Of a stretch of 64,000 bases of DNA, positions 1 to 10,276 are shown one piece after another (the stretch's first letter is position 1; every line of letters starts with the position of its first letter). Both the position numbers and the translations under genes were made by a program. Source of the stretch: Azophilus sp965221465. Its GTDB lineage: Bacteria > Pseudomonadota > Gammaproteobacteria > Pseudomonadales > Azotimanducaceae. The stretch lies in assembly GCA_965221465.1 (NCBI GenBank), contig OZ244892.1:2480001-2544000 (forward strand), written 5' to 3'. The notes under the pieces are model-generated. The model did not search any database. It saw nothing but the letters and a program-made list of their open reading frames with translations, and had not been told where the DNA came from.

Positions 1-839
1 TCGCCGTGGTTTACGGTTCGCCCCTCGATCGCGCCAACCTCCGCTTCGCCCGCTTCATCGACCGCTTCCAGCTGATGCCGCTGGCCCTGCACCGCGCCGG
101 GCGCGCCATCTGGAAGTCGCAGCGGGATATCGAAGACGTAAACCTGCAGCCGGGCGACGTGCTGCTGGTGCAGGGCGACCAGCATCGCATTCAGGAGGCC
201 AAGCGCAGCACCGAGTTTCTCGTCCTCGATGCCAGCATCGACCTGCCGGGCACGCGCAAGGCGCCCCTGGCGCTGGCGATCATCGCCCTGGTGATCACGC
301 TGGCCGCCACCGGCATCCTGCCCATTGCCATCAGCGCCGTCGCCGGCGTGGCAGCGATGCTGCTGACCCGCTGCCTGAACGTCGCCGAGGGTCTGCGGGC
401 CATCAGCCCCTCGGTGTTCTTCGTGGTGGTGGCGAGCCTGGCGCTCGGCCGTGCCCTGACGGAAACCGGCGCCACGCTGTACATCACGGAGCTGTTCCTG
501 TTCGCGATGCAGGGCGCGAGCCCCGCAATCATCGTCGGCGGGCTGATGCTGCTGCTCGCCGTTCTGACCAACATCGTCTCCAACAACGCCGCCGCGGTGA
601 TCGGCACGCCCATTGCCATCGGCATCGCGCAACAGCTGGGGCTGCCTGCGGAGCCCTTTGTGCTCGCCGTGCTGTTCGGGGCCAACATGAGCTTCGCGAC
701 GCCGATGGCCTACCAGACCAACCTGCTGGTGATGAGCGCCGGCAACTACCGGTTCCTGGATTTCGTGCGGGTCGGCCTGCCGCTGATCGTGCTGATGCTG
801 TTCACCCTGACCTGGGTGCTCGCGCAACTGTACCTGTAG
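1..839 (+). CDS. SLC13-type permease with TrkA-C domain, C-terminal part
   Basis: The gene is cut by the left edge; the frame is open from base 3 to a TAG at 837-839. The visible N-terminal part (about 75 residues, with LQPGDVLLVQG) reads as a TrkA-C/RCK-C regulatory domain. It is followed by several hydrophobic helices with the NIVSNNAAAV and ANMSFATPMAYQTN signatures of the DASS/SLC13 ion-transporter superfamily, in which paired re-entrant SNN/SNA-like loops bind Na+ and a dicarboxylate or sulfate. It would be an inner-membrane anion symporter; the substrate cannot be told from this half. The stop codon is the first three bases of a repeat B end. Confidence 0.85.
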   Translation, partial: AVVYGSPLDRANLRFARFIDRFQLMPLALHRAGRAIWKSQRDIEDVNLQPGDVLLVQGDQHRIQEAKRSTEFLVLDASIDLPGTRKAPLALAIIALVITLAATGILPIAISAVAGVAAMLLTRCLNVAEGLRAISPSVFFVVVASLALGRALTETGATLYITELFLFAMQGASPAIIVGGLMLLLAVLTNIVSNNAAAVIGTPIAIGIAQQLGLPAEPFVLAVLFGANMSFATPMAYQTNLLVMSAGNYRFLDFVRVGLPLIVLMLFTLTWVLAQLYL

Positions 840-1030
840 CCCGCATCCTTCACCGACTTTCGTCGCGAGGGCATAGACGTTTCGTCGCTGAAGCAAAACG
901 CGCCGTCCTGCGTGGCCGCGCGGACCGGAGGTCGACGCAGGCACACTCCACGTATGTCAAATCGGCTCGAGGAAGCCTTCAGCCTCCACAACTCACCGAC
1001 TTCCTGCTGTGGACAGCACCTCGACGCTCT
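840..1030 (+). repeat. Dispersed repeat family B, copy 1
   Basis: This stretch fills the gap between the SLC13 stop and the 3' end of acnA. It opens with CCCGCATCCTTCACCGACTT, shares GCAAAACGCGCCGTCCTGC exactly with the copy near 10006, carries the ATGTCAAATCGGCTCGAGGA block seen in the other copies, and ends in CTCACCGACTTCCTGCTG. No coding function is apparent. Confidence 0.7.
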
Positions 1031-1093
1031 CGCGACCAATACTATTGAGCCATGCTGGATCGAACCGCCGGGCACGCCGGGCGTGGGACAGAT

Positions 1094-3763
<2,670 letters not shown>

Positions 3764-3924
3764 GATTCCTCTCCGATGTCGGTACAGGCAGCGTGCGCCC
3801 GACAGAGGCGGGGCGGCCCGGGAAAAGGCGCCTATTCTGCCTCAAACCGCCTGAAATTGGTCGGCGGTGAAGCACGCTGAACCGGCAGGAACCAATCGGT
3901 GCATTGCCGTCGAACAGCATCTAT

Positions 3925-4185
3925 CATGGAACACTTTTTCCAAGCGATTGATTTTATCGAATTCGTTTGCGTGGAGAACCGGTCCTTCGATCCGGCTCCG
4001 AGAATCGGTATGCGGTACGTGCATCCGGCGCACCAGGCGGCGGCGCTTACCGCTACGATAGGCGCAAGCACAAGCCTCAACAGCGCCGGATACACGCACC
4101 GCACACCGATTCTCTCCTAGCGGTTGTCAGGTGTTCCTTGCGCGTCGTCGTCCCGGCGTGCCGGGTTGGGAACTCGCATGGAACA
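3925..4185 (+). repeat. Dispersed repeat family A, copy 1
   Basis: The element lies in the 530-bp gap between acnA and tpm. It begins CATGGAACACTTTTTCCA and ends GGAACTCGCATGGAACA, so CATGGAACA flanks it directly. A 32-bp imperfect inverted repeat occupies 4000-4031 and 4083-4114, starting GAGAATCGG and ending ATTCTC. A small CCCGG/CCGGG hairpin lies near 4152-4165. Between the arms is CTTACCGCTACGATAGGCGC, shared with copies 2 and, nearly, 3. The rest of the gap holds nothing I recognise. Confidence 0.8.
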
Positions 4186-4293
4186 AGTCATAACGCTTTG
4201 ATTTAATTGACGAAAAATTTGACATAGTATCTAGCGACCAGGCACTGAGAGCCTTTGTTGCTTTCACGTTCGCGGGCTGGCGCGCGGGCGGGG

Positions 4294-4956
4294 TCAGTGC
4301 TTCTTGGTGATGCGGTAGATGCCCTCTCCTACCGTGTCGAGACCTGCTTCCTTGAAGTGCGGGGGAACCTGGTCGGTTTCGAAGCGATCGAGGCGGCGGA
4401 CCTGACAGCGTTGGCCGTAGAGGGCCTCGACTTCTTCCTCCGGGACGCTGAATGGCGGGCCGGGCGCCCGGGACTGGTCGTAGTCGAGGGTGATCAAGAG
4501 CGTCTCGCCGCCATCCGGTATGACGCGCTGGATGTGGTCTGCGTAAATCGGGCGCTTGTCGGGCGGCAGGGCGATCAGCGCCCCCCGGTCATAGGTGCCC
4601 TGGGTGGCGCCGATCTGGGGGGCGCTGATTTCCAGGTAGTCGCCGCAGTAGATGCGGTAACCGCCGCCGCTGAAACGGGGCAGGCCCTCGCGGTTTTCCG
4701 CCACCTCGAAGCGAACGCCGTTCTCTTCGAAGAAGCCCCGCACCGCCGCCTCGGCGACTTCGACGCCGTATATCGGATGACCCCGCTGGCGCAGCCAGAC
4801 CATGTCCAGCGTCTTGCCGCAGAGCGGCACGAACACCGGGCAGTCGTCCGGCAGGTCGAGCTTCGGCCAATACTCCACCAGCAACGGATTCACGTCGGCC
4901 TGGTGCCAGCCGATCTGCCCGGTGCGCCAGCGTTCCAGCCAGAATTCGTGCTTCAA
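4294..4956 (-). CDS. tpm: thiopurine S-methyltransferase family protein
   Basis: The 220-residue product matches bacterial TPMT length and motifs: FWLERWRTGQIGWHQ at the N-terminus, VFVPLCGKTLDMVWL as SAM motif I, GVEVAE, and a C-terminal GEGIYRITKKH. These enzymes methylate thiopurines, and in bacteria also selenium or tellurium compounds, using SAM. No ATG gives a family-length N-terminus; the best start is TTG at 4956, which overlaps the TGA of ggt as TTGA, so translation is probably coupled to ggt. Cytosolic. An upstream ATG would add residues unlike the family. Confidence 0.9.
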   Translation of the reverse strand: MKHEFWLERWRTGQIGWHQADVNPLLVEYWPKLDLPDDCPVFVPLCGKTLDMVWLRQRGHPIYGVEVAEAAVRGFFEENGVRFEVAENREGLPRFSGGGYRIYCGDYLEISAPQIGATQGTYDRGALIALPPDKRPIYADHIQRVIPDGGETLLITLDYDQSRAPGPPFSVPEEEVEALYGQRCQVRRLDRFETDQVPPHFKEAGLDTVGEGIYRITKKH

Positions 4957-6659
4957 GGCGCGATGCCCACGGCGCCGCCGGTATTGCGGGGGTCTGCCAT
5001 TGCAAAGGTGCCCCGGGCGTTGCGGGAGACCGAGTTGGCATCGCCGATGCCGCGCCCCCAGGCCCAGGAAACCAGTTCTTCGTGCCCCATCGCGCGCAAC
5101 AGGGTCAGGGTATCGGGCGAGAATGCGAAGGGTTCGTGCACCACCCGATCCGGCAGCCACTGGTGGTGAAACCGGGGTGCGCCCACGGCATCGGCCACAT
5201 CCATGCCATGGTCGATGGTGTTCACCACCACCTGCAGCACCGTGGTGATGATGGTGCTGCCACCCGGCGACCCGGTGGCGAGCACGGTCTGCCCATCCTT
5301 GACCAGGAGCGTCGGCGTCATCGAACTCAACATGCGCTTGCCCGGTGCGATGGCGTTGGCTTTCCGGCCGATCAGCCCGAAGGCGTTGGGGACGTCGGTC
5401 TTCGCCGAGAAGTCGTCCATCTCGTTGTTGAGCAGAATGCCGGTGCCCGCCGCGACAATTTTCGAACCGTAGGAGAGGTTCAGCGTCGTCGTGTACGCCA
5501 CCGCATTGCCCTCGCCATCGATGACCGACAGGTGGGTGGTGTCGGGGCTTTCGGCGGGCGGCGCGGCGCCAGCGGCGATGTCCGCGGAATGGCTCGCCTT
5601 CGCCGGGTTGAAATCTGCAAACCGTTCGCGCGCGTAGGCCTTGTCGATCAGGCGGGCGACCGGAACCGGGTAGTGGTCCGGGTCCCCCAGGTACTCCGCC
5701 CGGTCGGCGTAGGCGCGGCGCTCGGCCTCGATGAGGTGATGCGCGGCGGCGGCACTGCCGAAGCCCATTGCCCCGATATCGTAGGGTTCGAGCATGTTGA
5801 GCATCTGCACGAGCAGCACGCCGCCGGAAGACGGGGGCGGCATGGAGACGATTTCGTACCCGCGGTACGACCCCGTGATGGCTTGCCGCCAGACGCTCCT
5901 GTAGCCGGCAAGGTCTTCGTGGGTAATGAGCCCGCCGCCGCGCTGCATCTCGGCGACGATTAGATCGGCGGTGATTCCGGCATAGAAGCCGGCGCGGCCC
6001 TGGTCGCGGATGCGTTCGAGGCTTGCGGCGAGATCGGGCTGCCGAAACAGGTCACCCGCTTCGAGCGGGCTGCCGTCGGCCCGGGCGAACTTGGCGGCGC
6101 TGGCCGGGTATTGCGCGAACTGGTCGCGACGCCCGGCGAACGCCTCGGCCATGTCCCTCGGCAGGACGAAACCGTCCCGGGCCAGGGCGATGGCCGGCTC
6201 GAGAATCTGCTGACGGTTCAGGGTGCCGAATTTCGCCAGAGCGGCGAGCAAACCGTCCACACTGCCGGGCACGCCGGACGCCAGGTGCGACGCCGTGGAC
6301 AACCCGGCGACGACATCGCCGTTTTCGTCGAGGAACATGTCGCGGCTTGCCGCCCCGGGGGCTTTCTCCCGGTGATCGTTGACCGCAACGACGCCGTCGG
6401 CCATGCGGATCACGAAGAACCCGCCGCCGCCCAGATTGCCCGCGGAAGGCCAGGTGACCGCAAGGGCAAAGCCGCCCGCCACTGCCGCATCCACGGCATT
6501 GCCGCCCTGCCGAAGCATCTCTGCCGCCACCTCGGAGGCCAGTGCCGAGCGGCTGGCCACGCCGCCTTCGGCACCGAAGACGGCGGGTGGGCTGGCGGCG
6601 TGCGCAGCCGGCGTGCCGAACAGCAGCCAGGCGATGCCGCAAATGGCTCCGACTTTCAT
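4953..6659 (-). CDS. ggt: gamma-glutamyltransferase
   Basis: This is a periplasmic N-terminal-nucleophile hydrolase that removes the gamma-glutamyl group from glutathione. Residues 1-22 (MKVGAICGIAWLLFGTPAAHA) form a signal peptide. The autoprocessing site and catalytic Thr lie in TTHLSVIDGEGNAVAYTTTLN. NNEMDDFS and MLSSMTPTLL, lining the substrate pocket, are present. I chose ATG at 6659 because GGAG sits 9 bases upstream; an in-frame ATG at 6674 would put that Shine-Dalgarno inside the gene. About 568 residues, normal for the family. The 5' leader consists of a partial family A repeat. It overlaps tpm by 4 bp. Confidence 0.95.
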   Translation of the reverse strand: MKVGAICGIAWLLFGTPAAHAASPPAVFGAEGGVASRSALASEVAAEMLRQGGNAVDAAVAGGFALAVTWPSAGNLGGGGFFVIRMADGVVAVNDHREKAPGAASRDMFLDENGDVVAGLSTASHLASGVPGSVDGLLAALAKFGTLNRQQILEPAIALARDGFVLPRDMAEAFAGRRDQFAQYPASAAKFARADGSPLEAGDLFRQPDLAASLERIRDQGRAGFYAGITADLIVAEMQRGGGLITHEDLAGYRSVWRQAITGSYRGYEIVSMPPPSSGGVLLVQMLNMLEPYDIGAMGFGSAAAAHHLIEAERRAYADRAEYLGDPDHYPVPVARLIDKAYARERFADFNPAKASHSADIAAGAAPPAESPDTTHLSVIDGEGNAVAYTTTLNLSYGSKIVAAGTGILLNNEMDDFSAKTDVPNAFGLIGRKANAIAPGKRMLSSMTPTLLVKDGQTVLATGSPGGSTIITTVLQVVVNTIDHGMDVADAVGAPRFHHQWLPDRVVHEPFAFSPDTLTLLRAMGHEELVSWAWGRGIGDANSVSRNARGTFAMADPRNTGGAVGIAP

Positions 6660-6737
6660 GGCGAAGATCTCCAAGCAATTGATTTTATTAAATTTACCAA
6701 CGTCGGAAACCGTTCCTTCGATCCGACGCCGAGAACC
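6657..6737 (+). repeat. Dispersed repeat family A, left-end fragment
   Basis: The sequence from CATGGCGAAGATCTCCAAGC through AATTGATTTTATTAAATTTA to CGCCGAGAACC follows the first 75-80 bases of the family A copies and breaks off where the first hairpin arm starts. It forms the 5' leader, and on the opposite strand includes the ATG, of ggt. Confidence 0.6.
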
Positions 6738-6768
6738 CTTGCACGGCAGCCCGATGTCTGCAAGCCGG

Positions 6769-7701
6769 TTATCGGATGGCGACGGGGTTGATGATCATCT
6801 GCACCGCGCCGCGCACCTTGGCCTGACCGAGCACGAAGAGAAACTCGAAGGCCTCATCGCGCACCAGGAGCCCCGTGTTCATGGTTTCGAGCACGTAGAT
6901 GCCGTTTTCCTTCAGCAGCGTGATGTGGCCCTGGAACGGGCGGTCCGGGTGCTGCGACGGCACCACGTCGAGGCCCCAGGTGTCCGACCCGACCGCGATG
7001 ACGTTGGCGGCAGCCAGCCAGGTGGCAACTTCCTCGGAAATGCCCGGCCCCCCGGAAACCCAGGCCTGTGGGTCCGATTGCAGCTTGGCGTCGGTCCAAC
7101 CGGTGTGGAAGAGGACGACATCGCCTTCCCGAACCGGCGTGCCCTGGCTGCGCGCCACCGCCTGGGCGTCCTCGACACTGAAGTGACGGCCGGCTTCCAG
7201 GTAGTCCGCGCCGAAATGCCCGGCCATGTCGAGCACGATGCCCCGCGCAACGATGGGCGGCACCTTCTCGATGCCGAGCCTGGTGAGCCCGGTGATGCCC
7301 GAAAAGTCCTGCGCCTGGTTGCAGTTGTAGTACTCCCCGTCCACACCGAGGTGCCCGAGCCCGTCGAGTTGCGGCCCGATACCGAGCCAGCCGGTGAAGA
7401 TGTCGTCGTTGTAGGTCATCGAACCGAACGGCCGGGCAGCCTCCTGCTGGTTCGGCTGCACGACGGTGACAGACAGCCCCCGGGGCGGAAAAGCCGGCGT
7501 TTCGGGGCCGACGACGATGCCGAGACTGTAGACCTTGCCCGTCCTGATGAGCTGGGCCGCCTGCAGCACCGATGCCGCGGTGATCAGGTTGGCGTTGCCG
7601 ATCTCGTCATCGGCCCCCCAGCGCGACGGCCGGCACTCTTCCGCGGCAGAGGCAGGCATCGCCAGGGCTGCCGCGGCTGCCCACAACCAGATTGATTTCA
7701 T
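6769..7701 (-). CDS. secreted cyclase-family (PF04199) hydrolase
   Basis: A 310-residue protein with an N-terminal signal peptide (MKSIWLWAAAAALAMPASAAEE) and the cyclase/kynurenine-formamidase-like fold: RWGADDEIGNANLIT near the mature N-terminus, IGPQLDGLGHLGV in the place of the metal-binding HxGTHxDxP motif, VVLFHTGW, and VGSDTWGLD. The motif is GHLG rather than GTHLD, as in the subgroup annotated as cyclase family protein. Such enzymes hydrolyse amide or lactone bonds with Zn or Mn; the substrate is unknown. The start is ATG at 7701, chosen for the signal peptide. Standing alone, it could be co-transcribed with ggt. Confidence 0.85.
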   Translation of the reverse strand: MKSIWLWAAAAALAMPASAAEECRPSRWGADDEIGNANLITAASVLQAAQLIRTGKVYSLGIVVGPETPAFPPRGLSVTVVQPNQQEAARPFGSMTYNDDIFTGWLGIGPQLDGLGHLGVDGEYYNCNQAQDFSGITGLTRLGIEKVPPIVARGIVLDMAGHFGADYLEAGRHFSVEDAQAVARSQGTPVREGDVVLFHTGWTDAKLQSDPQAWVSGGPGISEEVATWLAAANVIAVGSDTWGLDVVPSQHPDRPFQGHITLLKENGIYVLETMNTGLLVRDEAFEFLFVLGQAKVRGAVQMIINPVAIR

Positions 7702-7919
7702 CGCCTTTCGCTCCGTCGATTCCGAAATACGACGGAGGAGTTTAGCAAAGCAATGCCTGCCGGGGCGGTCGCGTCGACGGGGCCCCGGGTTTCCAGCGAC
7801 GAGCTGTCGGGGCGATGCCGCGGCAAGACAAGGCAGCCTTCCCCGGGTGCAGACTCGATTCGTCTGTAAACGTGACCCGGGAAAAAGAAGTTCCATTCCG
7901 CACGCGGCGGTTGTGGCTT

Positions 7920-8617
7920 ATCGGGTTTACCGGTCCAGAAAACGGTTCACCCGGTCGCCATGTGCGGCAAGCGCTTCCCGCAGCGACGGCCTCGGGGCGC
8001 CGGTCAGTTCCGTCTCCAGGTCGCCGAGCGTCAGCCGCGCCGAACCCAGCATCTCCTCGAGCACCATCGCCCGCCGCACGTAGCCCGCGTGCGCCGCACA
8101 CGCGCCCTCGAGCCGCCCATACTGCGCGCACGCCTGCGCCAGCACCAGCGGCTGGCTCGACGCCAGCGGCGATGCCGCCAACCGCTCCAGGTGCCGAGCC
8201 AGGTCCTCCGCCGCCGGGCCGCGGTCCACCAGCCGGCTCTTGTAGCGTTCCGTCACCACGTCCAGCAGGCTGCGCCGATGCAGGCCTTCCAGCGAGTCGA
8301 CCCCGGGAACCTCCGCCGCCGACCAGTACAACTCGCCCAGCGTCTCGGCATCCCCTTCCGGCAGCGCCTCGTGGGCCGCGAACGGTACCGCCGCGGACGA
8401 ATCCTCCAACGCCGCCACCGGCGCGACCGACACCGCCCAGACAGCAAACAAGCCGACCGCAAGTGCAATCACCAACCAATATCGACCGAGAATCATGCCT
8501 TCCTCCTGTTCCGTTACGCCCGAACACCTTCGGGCAATCACGCATCCGGGGCGCTGAAAACTGCCGCGGATGCACGGCTCCAAACATAGACCCCTTAAAG
8601 GATGCGCGCAATAGCCG
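7920..8617. repeat. Duplicated block, copy 1 (gene plus leader)
   Basis: About 700 bp here is nearly identical to 16716-17401. It spans the small secreted gene, its Shine-Dalgarno and about 120 bp upstream. Similarity starts at CGGGTTTAC on one side and stops after AAAGGATGCGCGCAA on the other. Confidence 0.85.
7927..8496 (-). CDS. small exported protein of unknown function, copy 1
   Basis: A 189-residue protein of unrecognised family. Residues 1-29 (MILGRYWLVIALAVGLFAVW) form a signal peptide or membrane anchor. The rest is charged and mostly helical, with two Cys in ACAQYGRLEGACAAH that could form a disulfide. AGGAGG lies 5 bases before the ATG at 8496. A near-identical paralogue lies at 16720-17286; they differ mainly in the first 50 residues after the anchor. 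It lies downstream of the DotH/DsbA-like gene on the same strand. A periplasmic or envelope role is inferred only from the anchor and neighbours. Confidence 0.75.
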   Translation of the reverse strand: MILGRYWLVIALAVGLFAVWAVSVAPVAALEDSSAAVPFAAHEALPEGDAETLGELYWSAAEVPGVDSLEGLHRRSLLDVVTERYKSRLVDRGPAAEDLARHLERLAASPLASSQPLVLAQACAQYGRLEGACAAHAGYVRRAMVLEEMLGSARLTLGDLETELTGAPRPSLREALAAHGDRVNRFLDR

Positions 8618-8657
8618 TGCCCGCACCCGTTGTGACCGATTCACGCCAGCGGGCCAG

Positions 8658-8684
8658 AACCCCTCTCTTGCAGGGAGTGGGGTT
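8658..8684. terminator. possible hairpin terminator after the DotH/DsbA-like gene
   Basis: AACCCC and GGGGTT arms, extended by CTC/GAG across a mismatch, enclose a short loop about 45 bp beyond the DotH/DsbA-like gene. There is no T tract, so this is only a candidate. Confidence 0.3.
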
Positions 8685-8727
8685 GGATCGAGGGCGATCT
8701 CGTTTGGCGTCCGTGCAATAGCGCCGC

Positions 8728-9846
8728 TCACCCCGCCGCATCGATCAGGGCGTTCATCCGCCCGGCATCCAGCGCACCGGGCGAGATCTCCACGCGCTCC
8801 GGACCCAGCACCAGAAACGCCGGCGTGCCGGTGACCCCCAGACGCGACGCCATGGCCCGGTTCGCTGCGATCAACGCCTCCACCTCCGGCGACGCCATGT
8901 CGGCACGCAGTTGCTCGAGGTCGAGCCCCAAGTCCGCGGCGATGCGCTCCACCGTCGCCTCGCCATAATCGCCTTCGTGCGACATCAGCGCAAAATGCGC
9001 TTCCCCATAAGCACCCTGCCGCGCTGCGGCCAGCGCAATACGGGCCGCGCGCACGCTGTCTTCGCCCAGAATCGGATATTCACGCATCTGCAGCCGCACC
9101 CCGGCCCGCGACAGCGCCGCGCGCACCGCATCCAGGGAACGCTTGCAGAATCCGCAGCGGTAATCGAAGAACTCCACCACCGTGACTTCGGCGGCAACAT
9201 CGCCCAGCATCGGCACGCCCTCGCCCGACAGCAGTTCCGCCCTGTGCGCCCGCACCTTCGAGGCCAACTGCCGGGCCGGGTCCATCGCTTCGCGCAACAC
9301 CTCAGGGTGCGACAGCAGATAGTTGCGGATCGCTGCATCCAGATCGGCGCCGCCCGGCGCGCCCGCAATTTCGCGCGACCCCGCATCTCCGGCCGCGTCT
9401 GCACCGGCGGATGCATCTGCTCGCGGGTCCGTCAGCCGCACCGCCACCTGCGTCGCCGTCGCGGCGTCGTCCGCCGCGAGCGCCAGGTGCACCGGGGCCG
9501 CCAGGCCATCGAGCAGCGCGACCAGATTGCCCGAACCCCGTTTGCGACGGCTCTCGAGTAACACGACATGGGCGTGCTTCGCGGCCCGCCGGTACGAGAA
9601 CCAGTCCGCCGTCGGCGCCTCGATCTCCACCGCCGGCCAGGGCCTGCCCCGGGCATCGAAGAACGAGATCGTGACCACCTGCCCCAGCGGCAGGCCGATG
9701 GCCGTTGCAGCGCCGCCGGCCGCCGCCGAGAATTCGAGTACGTCAGCCGCTGCACCGGGCTCGTCCGATCCGGAGCCCGCCGACAAGCCGCCGCTCGCTA
9801 CCAGCAACGCGGCGGCAATCAGGCTGATGATATTGTTCCCATTCAT
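8728..9846 (-). CDS. DotH/IcmK-like domain fused to DsbA-like thioredoxin domain
   Basis: A 372-residue secreted protein. A signal peptide covers about residues 1-23. Residues 40-140 resemble the DotH/IcmK/TraN domain of type IVB secretion outer-membrane complexes: VVTISFFDARGRPWP followed by GNLVALLDGLAAPVHLAL, where the family has FxDxTGxPWP and GNLxVxLxGLxxPVxLxL. A low-complexity Ala/Asp linker follows. From about 165 to 372 there is a DsbA/Com1-like domain with the active site CGFC at 231-234 and the cis-Pro loop VTGTPAFLV at 338-346. A periplasmic thiol oxidoreductase or isomerase held at the envelope is inferred. No other type IV secretion genes are in the window. The DotH assignment is from pattern memory and less sure than the DsbA one. 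Confidence 0.7.
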   Translation of the reverse strand: MNGNNIISLIAAALLVASGGLSAGSGSDEPGAAADVLEFSAAAGGAATAIGLPLGQVVTISFFDARGRPWPAVEIEAPTADWFSYRRAAKHAHVVLLESRRKRGSGNLVALLDGLAAPVHLALAADDAATATQVAVRLTDPRADASAGADAAGDAGSREIAGAPGGADLDAAIRNYLLSHPEVLREAMDPARQLASKVRAHRAELLSGEGVPMLGDVAAEVTVVEFFDYRCGFCKRSLDAVRAALSRAGVRLQMREYPILGEDSVRAARIALAAARQGAYGEAHFALMSHEGDYGEATVERIAADLGLDLEQLRADMASPEVEALIAANRAMASRLGVTGTPAFLVLGPERVEISPGALDAGRMNALIDAAG

Positions 9847-9950
9847 TGTCGCTTTCCTCCCGATGGTGACAGGGTCCGGTTAGTGTACCTACCCGTACGC
9901 AACAAAGTGAATGCCCGGGGCAACGGGCGCGCCCAACCTTTGCCGAACCC

Positions 9951-10276
9951 AGCCCGCATCCGTCACCAACGTTCGTCGCGAGGGCGTCGACGATTCGTCG
10001 TCGAAGCAAAACGCGCCGTCCTGCATCCCGTGCGGACTGGAAGCCGGTCCAGGCATACTCGACAGCATGTCAAACCGGCTGGAGAGCCTTCAGCTGGGGA
10101 GCGCGAGGGGATTCCCCTTGCATGTAGAGAGCCTTCAGCCGGGGAGCGCGAGGGGGTACCCCTCGCAAATAGAAAGCCTTCAGCCGGGGAGCGCGAGGGG
10201 ACACCCCTCGATATGGAAAACACGGCCGCACAAGGCGAGTACACCGGCGTCCGCAGCAGGAAGTTGGCGACGTTTG
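9951..10276 (+). repeat. Dispersed repeat family B, copy 2
   Basis: The element fills most of the 430-bp gap between the DotH/DsbA-like gene and the LRR genes. It starts CATCCGTCACCAACGTTCGT and ends in the inverse motif CAGCAGGAAGTTGGCGACG, which stops 6 bp beyond the LRR stop codon. Internal blocks match copies 1 and 3 (GCAAAACGCGCCGTCCTGC; ATGTCAAACCGGCTGGAGAG). Within it lies a 45-bp tandem repeat. Confidence 0.75.
10082..10216 (+). repeat. 45-bp tandem repeat, three units
   Basis: Units start at 10082, 10127 and 10172, each reading GARAGCCTTCAGCYGGGGAG then CGCGAGGGG and CCCCTYG. Each holds a palindrome, clearest at 10148-10166 (GCGAGGGG, loop GTA, CCCCTCGC). The period is a multiple of three and one frame reads ESLQPGSARG repeatedly after an ATG at 10067, but the length and context do not show that it is translated. 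Confidence 0.85.

Noticed and set aside
7690..7741. GATTGATTTCATCG near the cyclase start resembling the family A left end
   Set aside because: Too short a match, and it overlaps a signal-peptide coding region.
10082..10216. CRISPR array
   Set aside because: Units are contiguous without unique spacers and contain their own palindromes; it is a plain tandem repeat.
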